A stretch of DNA of 64,000 nt. It comes from Charina bottae (lineage: Eukaryota > Chordata > Lepidosauria > Squamata > Charinaidae). A model generated the notes under the pieces. It worked only from the letters and a program-made list of their open reading frames with translations, was not told where the DNA came from and ran no database searches. Location: the NCBI GenBank assembly GCA_023362775.1, contig JALMGJ010000002.1, positions 109,601,481 through 109,665,480 of the forward strand, given 5' to 3'. A program made the position numbers and the translations under genes. Below are positions 9,925-19,904 of the stretch, piece after piece; the stretch's first letter is position 1, and each line of letters opens with the position of its first letter.

Positions 9925-12900
9925 ATGAGTAAACTAAAAAAATTAACATGGAATGTTAACGGGCTCAACTCCCCAGTTAAAAGATATAGAACATTTCAAC
10001 TTTTAAAAAAATTAAAACTAGATGTTATCTGTCTTCAAGAGACCCACATAAAAAAGAAAGATATAAAATATTTGGATAATAAAAAAATGGGATCACCATA
10101 CACAACAGCAAATGAAAGGGGAAAAAAAGGTATAGTAATATATGTTAAGCCCTCACTTAAACCTAAATTAATAATAAATGATAAGGAAGGAAGATTTATA
10201 ATAGTTGACATTGAAAGTCAAAATATGAAAATATTGATAATTGGAATCTATGCCCCAAATAATAACCAAAAGAATTTTTTCAAGGAACTATCAGATGTCC
10301 TCTCAGAATACATGAATAATAATTGGATATTGATGGGAGATTTGAATGGGGTTGTGGAACCTAAAATAGATAGGAAATCAGAAAATCAAATTAGCAAAAA
10401 CCAAGGAAAATTACCAAAAGAATTTTTTAATATGGCAAAGAATTTAATGTTAGTAGACGCTTGGAGACATAATAAAGGAAACAAAAGAGAATATACTTTT
10501 TACTCTAATAGATTTAATTCGTTTTCTAGAATTGATATGATTTGGATATCCAAAAGTTTAGAAAATAAAATTAAAGATATATCAATTCTATCAAAAACAC
10601 TCTCAGACCACAACCCCATCCAAATGATACTAAATATAAATACAAAACTATATAGATGGCGAATGAACGAAAATACCCTGAAAGATTAAAAAAATTAGAA
10701 GAATTAGAAAAAAGATTGCAAGAATTTTTTATTTGGAATAGCGATAATGAAGTTAAAACAGAAATAGTATGGGATGCAAGCAAAGCATATATGAGAGGAC
10801 ACCTGATATCGACTAACAACCACCAAAAAAAAAGATATCAAAAAAGAAAATAGAAACAATAACGGAGCAGATAAAAGAGAAAGAATTAGAATTGCAAAAG
10901 AACAATAGAAAAAAAAAGAAGGAGGAAATAATGAATCAAATAAAATTATTGCAACTCCTGGTTAAGATAGAGTTAACAGAAGAATTAGACAGAAAGTTAA
11001 AATTTATCAAACAAAGAAATTTTAAACATGCAAATAAACCAGGAAAATGGCTGGTATATAAATTAAGAAAAGAAAAAGAAAAAAAAATTATTACCAAAAT
11101 TAGAGATAAGAATAAGGAACTAATATATAATGATATCAAAAAAGTTTTTTTGATTACTATATTAAATTATACCAAAAACAGCAAATACCAATAAATAAAA
11201 TAGATGAATATATTAAGAAATGTAATTTAGGAAAATTAACAGAAGAAGATAAAGACTACAAATAATAGTATTACAACCCAAAAAATTAAAGACGCAATAA
11301 AAAGATTGAAAATAGGGGAAACACCAGGAACTGATGGTTTCACAGCGGAATATTATAAAAAACTTCAGGAACACTTGATCAATCCACTAAAAACACTGTT
11401 TAACGCAATATTACATGGCTCAAACATACCACAATCATGGAGAGAGGCTAATATCGTACTAATCCCAAAAGAAAATCAAGATCCAACAGAATGTAAGAAC
11501 TACAGACCAATTTCCTTGCTAAATAATGATTACAAAATATTTGCTATTATCCTTGCTGAAAGACTAAAAAAAAAATATTACAGAAAATAATCAATCAGGA
11601 CCAAAATGTTTTTTTACCAAATAGACAAATAAAAGATAATATAAGGAATGTGATTGATTTAATTGAATACGCAAATGTACATAATGAAAAACCAATAATG
11701 CTTTTATTTTTAGATGCAGAAAAAGCCTTTGATAACGTTAATTGGGATTTCATGTTTAAAATATTGGAAAATAGAAATTTTGGTGAAAAAATTATAAATG
11801 CAATAAAAGCAATATATAAGATTCAAAAAGCAAGAATAATAGTAAATGACGAAGAAACTCAGGAATGTAAAATAACAAAAGGCACTAGACAAGGCTGTCC
11901 TATTTCTCCTTTATTATTCATTTTGATGTTAGAAGTATTATTAGAAGAAATTAGAAAAGATCAAGATTTAGAAGGGATTAAGATAAAGCAGGAAAATTAC
12001 AAATTAAAGGCCTTTGCAGATGATCTGATAATAACAATACAAAATCCAAGGAGTACAATAGATAAATTAATTTTAAAATTACAAGAATATGGTGATTGAT
12101 CAGGATTTAAAATTAATAAACAGAAAACCAAAATGATTAATTTAAATATGACAAAAGAAGAGAAAAATAAATTAGAACAAATAACAGGATTCCAAAATGT
12201 TAAAAAATTAAAATATTTAGGAGTACAATTAACAGCTAATAATTTAGATTTATATAAGAATAATTATGATAGTTTGTGGAAAGAAATTAAAAAAGATCTC
12301 AAGAAATGGGTAAACTTACAATTATCATTATTGGGGAGGATAGCCACAATAAAAATGAATGTATTACCAAGATTTTTGTATTTGTTTCAAACTATTCCAA
12401 TTATGATTAAAGACCAAACTTTCATGAATTGGCAAAAGGAAATAACAAAATTTATATGGCAAAAGAAAAAACCTAGAATTAAGCTAAAATACTTACAAGA
12501 TACAAAAGATAGAGGGGGACTAGCATTTCCAGATTTAAAATTATACTATGAAACATGCGGATTAATATGGATCAAAGATTGGATAAAATTAGAAAATGGG
12601 AAAATATTAAATTTGGAAGGGCATGATAACAGATATGGATGGCATGGGTGCATGTGGTATAATAGAAGTAAAATAAACAGGGCATTTAATAACCACGTAA
12701 TAAGGAAATCATTGTTGAAAATTTGGAACAAATATAAAAAAACACTATCACTCAATCTTCCATTATGGGTATCAACTCAGGAGGCATGTGCCAGAATAGG
12801 TAATCAAAATAAAAAAGAATATATAAGATACAAAAATTTACTAAAATTTGATGGAAACAATTACAAATTTAAAACAAGAGATGAATTAGAAAATGAAAAT

Positions 12901-13671
12901 ATAATATATCACTGGTTTACATATTTCCAATTGAATGAGCAATACAAAATAGATAAAAAAATTTATCAATTCACAAAATTGGAAAATAATTGGGATAATA
13001 TATTAGAGAAAGAGGATGACCACTTAATTTCAAAAATATACAAAATATTATTGGAAATAAAAACCAAGGACATAAAAATTAAGAATTATATGAGAAAATT
13101 GGAAGAAAATCTAGGAATTGAAATTACATATGATGAATGGCATTGAATTTAGACAAAAAATATAAAATTCACTTTAAGCAACAACTTAAGAGAAAATTGG
13201 TACAAAATGATTTTTAGATGGTACATGTCCCCTTTTTGATTTAAATCAAAAATTAGCAATACAAACTTATGTTGGAAATGCAAAATTAAAAGTGGGTCTT
13301 TTTATCATGTATGGTGGTCATGTGCAAAAGCAAAAAAATATTGGTGTAAAATACACAAATATATATGTAAAATATTAGACAAAGATATAAGGATGAAACC
13401 GGAATCATATTTGGTAGGAAAATTGGATGATAATATAAATAAAAATCAAAAGATCCTATTTTTATACTTAAGCACAGCAGCGAGAATAAAATATGCTCAA
13501 TATTGGAAACAAGAAAATATACCAACAAAAGAAGAATGGATCATGAAAATAATGGAATTAATGCAATCAGATAAATTGACAAAGTTAATAAAAGGAAAAG
13601 AAATAGGGAAGTATAAGGAAATATGGGACCCCTTTATAAGCTATCTTCAAAAAGAATATGATATTCAGTAG
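9925..13671 (+). pseudogene. ORF2: L1 ORF2 (endonuclease-reverse transcriptase), broken
   Basis: ORF2p nicks target DNA and copies L1 RNA. The APE-type endonuclease is open for its whole length (9925-10689): WNVNGLN, LQETH, IYAPNNN, GDLNG, RIDMIW and SDHNP, so the catalytic E, D and SDH residues are present. A frameshift near 10640-10680 follows, and the linker is broken several times. RT appears at 11306-11590 (GTDGFTAEYYK, NYRPISLLNND), 11650-12099 (DAEKAFDNVNW, GTRQGCPISPLLF, FADDLIIT) and 12133-13146 (LGVQL, LGRIATIKMNVLPRFLY, FIWQKKKPRI). The Cys-rich domain NLCWKCK...FYHVWWSCA is at about 13261-13330. The last part is 13393-13671. The RT FADD box is intact although the gene is dead. Confidence 0.9.
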
Positions 13672-13679
13672 AGACCAAT

Positions 13680-14363
13680 AAACTATACAAATAAAATTAT
13701 AAATCTAGAAGGGGTGGGGAAAAAAAGAAAAAGTTATAAGAAGAAAGAAGAAAAATGTAAATCTGGTATTTACTAGTATATTCTTCGTTAAGAAAACGGG
13801 AGGTATTTTAATGAATTGTATGTATGTATGTATTGTATATACTGTATGGTAAAGATATATAAGTTTAAAATTGAATTGTAATAAATAGTAAATAAAAAAG
13901 TAATATAATATAAGTGAAGAAAAAGAAAATAGGGAAAGGATTAGAAATAGAGATATATAATAAGAAAGGAAAGAGGGAAAGATGTAGGTGGAAATGAGGA
14001 AAGCAGGAAGAAAGAGGACCCCAGTAAAGGGGAAAAGGGAAGGGGGGAGGTAGGAAGGGAAGAGGAGTGGAGTGGAGGATTAGGGAGGAAAGATGATAGA
14101 CAAAGAATGAGAATGTTAGAAAGGAAGAAAAGAGGGAGAGGGAAAATAAAGAAGAAAGGTAGTGGGAAAGAGATAGAGGAAGATGGAAAGAGGATGGAAA
14201 TAGAGGGAAAATAACAGGACTAAGGATGAGTAATAATAAGTATAATAGGTAATGAGTATTGTAATGAAATATAAATATGTATATACAAATGTAATTGTTG
14301 TTATGTGATATGTGTACTGTTTATGTTTAATGTAAATAAAATTCTTTGAAATTCAAAAAAAAA
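13680..14363 (+). other. L1 3' UTR with polypurine tract and A-tail
   Basis: After ORF2 comes a strongly purine-rich stretch (about 13,900-14,215, nearly all A and G with repeats such as gaaaggaaagaggg). An AT-rich end follows, with an AATAAA-like sequence near 14,335 and the A-rich tail at 14,355-14,363. L1 3' UTRs of several vertebrates contain such G/A-rich tracts. Confidence 0.7.
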
Positions 14364-14726
14364 GAAATATAAATTAATATTTCCCAGTCACTTTGATATT
14401 GATATGTTTACCATACCTGCTAACAAACTTCATGTAGCCCCTTAACTGCATCACCTTGTCAGTGTTTAAACAGTTCTGCTTGATATTTCATCAAATCCTG
14501 TAGCAGTATTTTCTAGGAGCCATTTAACTTAAGTTTCCAAAATAACTGGTTTAGTGATTGAACCTTTATCCATATCACTGATTTGGGGGTGTTATTTGTA
14601 CAGTTCATCCAAATATGTGCACCATTGTTTATCTGAGTCTTTTTTTTTTTTTGTAGTAGCTCTTTGTCTTCTTCATCTTTTATTATATCTATTTTGCATA
14701 AAAGTTTTCCTTAATTTCTATAATTT

Positions 14727-14998
14727 TGTAGAAGACATAGAGAATGGCCTTGAAGGACAGGAGGAAGAAACACTACCAAGGCAATGGTCAGATAAGTGGG
14801 GCTTGAACCTGGGCCAAGAAATTAATTTGATAAACGTCTCAGGCAGCCCCCTTCCTAGTTCACAGGAAGGTAAAGTGAGGGAGGAGGAAACACATTCAGA
14901 TTTGCAAGATTCTGTTGCTATTGCTGTTACAATAAAATAGTCTTTGCCTATACTTATGGCATTTGTTTCTTAGTCTGGTCTACCTTATTGGGCTGACA
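14727..14998 (+). mobile_element. Probable short solo LTR inside the BovB copy
   Basis: A 272-bp block starting TGTAGAAGACATAG and ending GGGCTGACA interrupts the minus-strand BovB homology. It contains an AATAAA (near 14,930) about 65 bp before its end, followed by a U5-like pyrimidine-rich stretch. It is flanked by ATTT on both sides (14,723-14,726 and 14,999-15,002); 4 bp in an AT-rich context is weak support. No internal region is present, so it would be a solo LTR. Confidence 0.5.
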
Positions 14999-16139
14999 AT
15001 TTTTTATAAGTAAATTTCCTGCCCTTCCCATTCAGTTGTTATCCACAACTGCCTTGAATTGCTTATTTAGTTGTAGTTTTACTGCTTTTCTCTGAAACTC
15101 TATATATAATACTGTATATACAGTAGTTCGGCAAATTGTCCTCTGACTCTGTTGGCTTTTTCTTTCCACGTTCCTTCAGCTATTTTCAATGTAGCAGGAG
15201 ACAGCCATTTCATTTTCTTTGTGTATTATTTTAATTATTATTAAATCTATTTTGTACCTTCACCTGCAAAATTGTATGCAATACTCCTGAAGTTGTATCT
15301 TGTTGGTATGATTATTTAATTCATTTTCTTTAAGTTATAATTGTGCAATAATTTAATGATCAGAGCTGCAGTCAACATTAGGTCTTGCTTTTGCTGAGTG
15401 AACAAAGCTTCATCTTTGCCTGCAGACTGTACAGACAAATTATTTTTTATATTGTCCATCTGGTCATCGTTTAGGTGGTTGGAAGAAGGTATAAAGATGG
15501 GCTTTTCTTGGCAAAACTCTATTAGGCAGTGCCCAGCATCATTTTGCACACTGAGGCCAATTTTTCCATTATTCAAGATACTTTTTAGCATTCAGAGTAC
15601 TATAATTAACAAGATTTTTTAATGAACTTGGTTTGACAAGGTGTTACAAGTCACCAAAGAATTTTTCTATGCATATGTAGTTCTTCTGCATCTTTGGTGG
15701 GGACATAGACATAGGTCACCATAACATTAATTGACTTGTCTTGAATTCAAACTGAGATCATTTTATCATTTTGGGAAGTTGTGCCTGAGCACTGACTTTA
15801 AAACCCTTTTGTTAATGATGATAGCTATTCCATTTTGTCAATGGTTTTCTTGTCTGCAGTAAAAGTTCTGACATGGCTCTGATGTGAAGTGTCCTATTTC
15901 AATTCATTTTAGTTTACTGATTCCCAGAATGTCAGTGTTCAGACTTGACATTTCTCTTTGACAATATCAAGTTTGCCTTGTGCCACAGACTTTTATGGGT
16001 TCTTAGGATTTTGATCTAAGACAGCATACCAAGTACCAGTTATAAGGGTTTTTTTCTTTAAGAATAAATAATACAACTTGAGTATAAATAATATAGCTTG
16101 AGTAAGAAGTGATTATCTAGTCATTTTAAAGTGAGTTCT

Positions 16140-17040
16140 TTCTCTATTGGCAAAGTAAGTCTTCTTGTCTCTAAGGAAAGCTACCTTTTCATGTCTAGAG
16201 AGTTGGCTAAATATGAATCTTGTTATTCCTATTCTAAAAAGCTTGAATTTAACCATATATTTCTGCTGGTTCATCATATACTTGAGGGACTTCCTCTTCC
16301 CAATTATGTCTACCTGTCCAATGGGTCCAGCGAAGAGCCATTGTCATATCTATTAGGGAGTGCTGTTTGGCGGGGCCCAGTGTAGCGGGAAAACCACTTT
16401 CCCAAGACAGGAGACAAGACCACAAGGTTGGAGAATACAGGTTTATTGCTAGCAATGGTTCAGAGCAATAGCTTGACAAAGTCTGAACCCCGGGCTACTC
16501 CCAGAGTCTATCTTTTATAGGTTTTGCAATTGAGATACAGTGTACCAAGACAGGATACAGAAAGAAGTACAAAAACAGGATACAAAAAGAAGAAGTTATC
16601 TTACACCATCTGTGAGTTTAGGGAACTTCCAACGTCTGAACCTTTGTGTTACATAGGTCAGTAAGCCTGTAAGAACATTAGGCAAGACCTTCAGTCTTCT
16701 TCCCTATTTTACAACAGAGAAAGGTTAATTAAGCCTTTGATATCAAATTAAGTCTATTGGGCCCATCTGCTGCACCAGGAAGAGAGTCTTTTCCATCATG
16801 GCACCCACCCTTTGGAATATCATTCCCCCAGAGATTAGACTAGCTCTGATCCTGTCAGTCTTTTGCAAGGCCTTAAAGACATGGTTCAGTAATGGAGGCT
16901 GAGGAGCTGGAGGTGTGGCTGAGCCTGTGAAATGTTTATGTTGATTTGTTATTGCTGAGTTTGTTTGTTTCTTTGTTTCTATGCTGTTTTTAATTATTGC
17001 TAGCCACACATAGTCATGAACTTGAGAAATTAAATATAAA
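16140..17040 (+). mobile_element. L2-type LINE 3' fragment split by a solo LTR
   Basis: Left of the LTR (about 16,280-16,380) the plus strand reads RDFLFPIMSTCPMGPAKSHC-like residues. Right of it (16,759-16,950) come 'atggcacccaccctttggaa' and 'aaggccttaaagacatggtt'. Both match the C-terminal RT region and tail of an L2 LINE (motif W-hydrophobic-P after LREL, then TFKALHG-like tail); compare the better copy at 23626-25140. The tail runs to about 17,040 with 'attaaatataaatgatatc'. Confidence 0.6.
16381..16716 (-). mobile_element. Solo LTR, ERV-like
   Basis: On the minus strand the block starts TGTTGTAAAATAGGG and ends CCCGCTACA. It has a TATA box (CCTATAAAAG, about 16,511-16,520) and an AATAAA (about 16,439-16,445) spaced as the promoter and poly(A) signals of a retroviral-type LTR. 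No internal coding region is adjacent, so it is a solo LTR formed by recombination. It sits within an L2 fragment. GGGCCCA occurs on both sides (16,373-16,379 and about 16,759-16,765) and could be the target duplication, but about 42 bp of unexplained sequence then lies between LTR and right repeat, so the exact right end is unsettled. Confidence 0.7.
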
Positions 17041-17826
17041 TGATATCAATCAATCCAGGCTTCCATGCTGAAACCCAAACAAATGTTGTATGCTAGCTTT
17101 GCTGATAACAAGAACAAGAAAGTAGGTATTGATGAGCAGAGACAACACTGAGGCGAAGACTGGTGACCGGGCAGCAAGCCTGGACGAGCAGAGCTTCTCT
17201 GGACAAGGAGAAGCCAAGAGAAGCCCACATGCTCTCCGGAACACTGATCCTCATGAGGAAACCCATAGGATCTAGAGAATCTGTGTGCAAACCACAAGTA
17301 GAGTACCGGGAGCTGAGGAAGAAACATCAAGCTCTCGGCCTTAGGGGAGCCTGCTTTAAGGACACTGGGCTCGACCCAAGCCCCACTTTCTAGCACACAT
17401 TTGGAATATAATTATTTTGCCAGCTACAGAGATCTTTAAACAGCAAGGCAACCAGACCGCCTGGTGAGTGTTCCTTTGATCTGGGTCAAAATCAAAGTGA
17501 AATGTAAAGAAATAATTACAAGGATTTAAAAGTAACTGAAAGCAAAAAGCTTATTAAGAGTTTGAATTAGGAAAATTTAAAATGGATTAAGGGACCAGTT
17601 AAATTTGGAATATTGTTTATTTTAAAGTTCTTTGGACTTAATTAAATAAATTAAATATCTTTGTGGGAAAAAAGACTGTTTAAGGAGGAACCATCAAGAG
17701 AGCAAATAGAGATTATTCCAGAGACTGTACAAAGGATGTTGGGAAAATTTGAAAAGAATATTACAGCAGCAGTGGCAGTATCACTGATTGAATCTGTTAT
17801 GAGGGATTATTTCATTTGAAGGAAGA

Positions 17827-18360
17827 ATGGAAGAAAGATTTGCAAATACGGAAGAAAAGATGGATAGAAAATTTGAAGAATCTGCAATACAGATGAGTGA
17901 GGCAGAAACAATAAGCCAAGCAATGGAAAAAGATTTAGACAATGTGACACTACTGGATTTAAAAGAGAAAGAATTTTGCCTGAGATCAAGAGCAGCTACA
18001 GAACAACCTGGTGAAGATAGTAAGGAGAGGGTTGTTGAAGCCCTAGAAAAAGAATGGGAGGAAGAAGACATGGATCTAGAAGTAGACAAGGTTTTCTTTT
18101 CTGTAGTTTCTATTTTGTATTTTATCTATATTCTGAAAATCAATAAAGTTTAAACTGTAGAAGTGGACAAGGTGAAGAGAATTAACGCAAGAAATGAAAA
18201 GTTAAGAAATGTACTAAGAAATAAATTCATGCACCTTGTCAGGAAGAAGACAGGAAACCAGATTCTACGACAACATCTTAACACTAAACAAAGGATTAAT
18301 AATATTGTAATACTGCGTAAGATAAAAGAATACAAAATTGACTTGTTTGGCCAGGGATAA
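17827..18360 (+). pseudogene. ORF1: L1 ORF1-like protein, interrupted by a 65-bp insertion
   Basis: From ATG 17,827 the reading begins MEERFANTEEKMDRKFEE, a Lys/Glu-rich coiled coil. It then reads DVVEALEKEWEEEDMDLEVDKV-like residues that correspond to the ORF1 stretch WEEEKIDEEIEKMYRVNS of the L1 at 9.4 kb. At 18,093-18,157 a 65-bp AT-rich insertion with an AATAAA, flanked by 16-bp direct repeats, brings in a stop. The ORF1 reading resumes in 18,163-18,360 as DKVKRINARNEKLRN and HLVRKKTGNQILRQHL. The C-terminal domain is absent because of the junction near 18,360. Confidence 0.7.
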
Positions 18361-18674
18361 GATAATAAGTACTTTTATAAAACATTGGAAACCCTTTGTG
18401 GACTTTTTGCTGAAAATGGGCAGAAATGAAATGAGTTGATGATTTCTGGATTTGCCAATTGAAAAAGCCTGAATATGGGAAGAAGCAGACTATGTAATAT
18501 AATTTTGAGGGGGGTGGAGTGATGCTAAGTTTGTTTGTAACTGCTGTAAATATCAGAAGTTGCTTCCTTAAATATTTTTTTTCTTTTTTCTTTTCTGTAC
18601 TTTTTTTCTATCTTTTCTTTCTTTCTTTATCTCATTTTCTGTATTTTTTCATGTTTATCTTTTACTTGTGTAAA

Positions 18675-19001
18675 GGTAAAGGTAAAGGTAAAGGTTTTCC
18701 CGGGCACAGTCGTGTCCGACTCTAGGAGGCAGTGCTCATCTCCGTTTCTTAGCCGAAGAGCCAGTGCTGTCTGAAGACGCTTCCATGGTCATGTGGCCGG
18801 CATGACGCGTGCAGAATGCTGTTACCATCCCACCGAAGTGGTACCTATTTATCTACTTGCATTTGCATGCTTTTGAATTGCTAGGTTGGCAAGAGCTGGG
18901 GTGAGTGTGGGAGCTCACTCCGTCATGCGGTGCTTGGGTCTCAAACCACCGACCTTCCAATCAACAAGCCTGGCGTCTTAACCACTGAGCCATCGCGCCC
19001 C
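18675..19001 (-). mobile_element. Sauria SINE with 12-bp target duplication
   Basis: The complement has a tRNA-related head (GGCTCAGTGGTTAAGACGCC, with pol III A- and B-box-like sequences), the Sauria body ('gcatgcaaatgcaagtagat', 'gatgagcactgcctcctaga') and a tail of CTTTAC repeats. It is flanked by TACTTGTGTAAA at 18,663-18,674 and 19,002-19,013. It sits in the 3' UTR of the deleted L1, so it is the younger insertion. Sauria SINEs are diagnostic of squamates and are thought to be moved by BovB-type LINEs. Confidence 0.92.
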
Positions 19002-19045
19002 TACTTGTGTAAAAATCTCTAATAAAAATTATATTAAAAAAAAGA

Positions 19046-19484
19046 AAAGAAAATGGATGGCAATCTGGTGCTCTCCAGATATTTTGGACTTCAACTCCCA
19101 TCAGGCCCAGATAGATGGTTAATAGCAAGTGATTGTGAGTTATGCTCCAAACACCTGGAGAGAACCAGATATCTAGAAATACAATTTTTGAATAAATGGC
19201 ATCATAAATTAGACAGTGAAGCCTTATTTTAATTAAGGTAAGGGGAGGGGATCACTGTTCTTTCTCAAAGCTTGGTAAGTCAACTAGCACATCATGGTGG
19301 TGATGTAAATGGTGCTAATTATGTCATTTGCATAATGACTCATTATGAAAATAACATAAATCATAGCAGACGTTAGTCTGCTGCATGCAAAGCTTGTACT
19401 GAGGTCCACCAAACTGAGGTTTGATTATATTCATTTCCTGTATATCTGTCTTTTGCTTTACAATTCTGATCTCAATAACAATTC
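19046..19484. other. Non-coding; possible hAT-type remnant at 19056-19175
   Basis: The piece 'ttttggacttcaactcccat' and the later 'tccaaacacctggagagaac' resemble the ends of short hAT-type non-autonomous elements common in amniotes. No target duplication could be fixed. The rest is unremarkable. Confidence 0.4.
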
Positions 19485-19486
19485 TA

Positions 19487-19540
<54 letters not shown>
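19485..19540. repeat. (ATCT)n microsatellite
   Basis: About 14 near-perfect ATCT units. The same motif in complement occurs at 21,817-21,876. Confidence 0.95.
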
Positions 19541-19904
19541 GTATTGATGTTAAGATCAGAATAATGGTTTAGTGAACAACAATGCTAAACCCAAAAGCAA
19601 CCAACCCACATTAAAGATTAGTAAAGTCTACTTTGAGTTGAGCTTGAATTCTAGCCTTCCACATAGCTTCTTATCAGCAGTATGGAAGTGGTTTTGCATT
19701 GCCCTCTTCTAGGATATTCTGCCAAGTTCCCAGTCTAGCCTACATGCCTGGGATTTTGTGGTGATATCTCAGGCAAGCAATAAATGGATCAACGCCTTTT
19801 GTTTTTTATGATTGCAGGTGCTACTTTCTAGCTTCACAGGCAATGTGGGAATTGTACTTTTTGAAGTTCACTCACAAAAAAATAGGAAAATAAATGAGTA
19901 TTTT
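19541..19904. other. Nothing recognised
   Basis: Unique-looking sequence without a protein-like reading frame or repeat family I can name. Confidence 0.4.

Larger units (their letters stand above)
8297..14363 (+). mobile_element. L1 LINE, 5'-complete 6.07-kb copy with 12-bp target duplication
   Basis: The segment starts with a GC-richer leader (CACTTCCGGGTGAGCC), then ORF1, a short A-rich linker, ORF2, a purine-rich 3' UTR and a terminal A-rich tail. It is flanked by identical 12-bp repeats GAAATATAAATT at 8285-8296 and 14364-14375, the target-site duplication of target-primed reverse transcription. The target was the old minus-strand BovB copy, which resumes at once on both sides. The length and 5' UTR indicate a 5'-complete insertion, rare because most L1 copies are truncated. 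Both ORFs carry stops and frameshifts, so the copy is inactive. Confidence 0.92.
7060..16035 (-). mobile_element. Old BovB/RTE LINE copy, split by later insertions
   Basis: On the minus strand the order from 16,035 downward follows a BovB/RTE LINE. The endonuclease N-terminal region (complement of 'tagtttactgattcccagaa') is at about 15,900. EN interior matches follow, including 'ttcttggcaaaactctatta' at about 15,508. The EN-RT linker (complement of 'agacagccatttcattttct') is at about 15,200. RT lies at 14,376-14,540 and 8,078-8,284, and the catalytic-aspartate block (TKAFDCVDHNKLW) at 7,805-7,855. A degraded YADD box (reads RYAND) is near 7,600 and an ELWCWRRLL-like C-terminal motif near 7,240. 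Insertions interrupting it are a SINE (7898-8056), an L1 (8297-14363) and a solo LTR (14727-14998). Without these about 2.3-2.5 kb remains. It is full of stops and inactive. Confidence 0.85.
17050..19045 (+). mobile_element. L1-derived element lacking almost all of ORF2 (HAL1-like)
   Basis: The element has an L1-type 5' leader (17,050-17,820), ORF1 (17,827-18,360) and then directly the last about 22 codons of an ORF2 (18,373-18,441), a 3' UTR with T-rich tract and an A-rich tail ending near 19,045. The whole endonuclease and nearly all of RT are missing at a junction near 18,360. Mammalian HAL1 elements have the same ORF1-only plan. A Sauria SINE (18,675-19,001) is inserted in its 3' UTR. Either a one-off deletion or a member of an ORF1-only family is possible. 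Confidence 0.7.
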
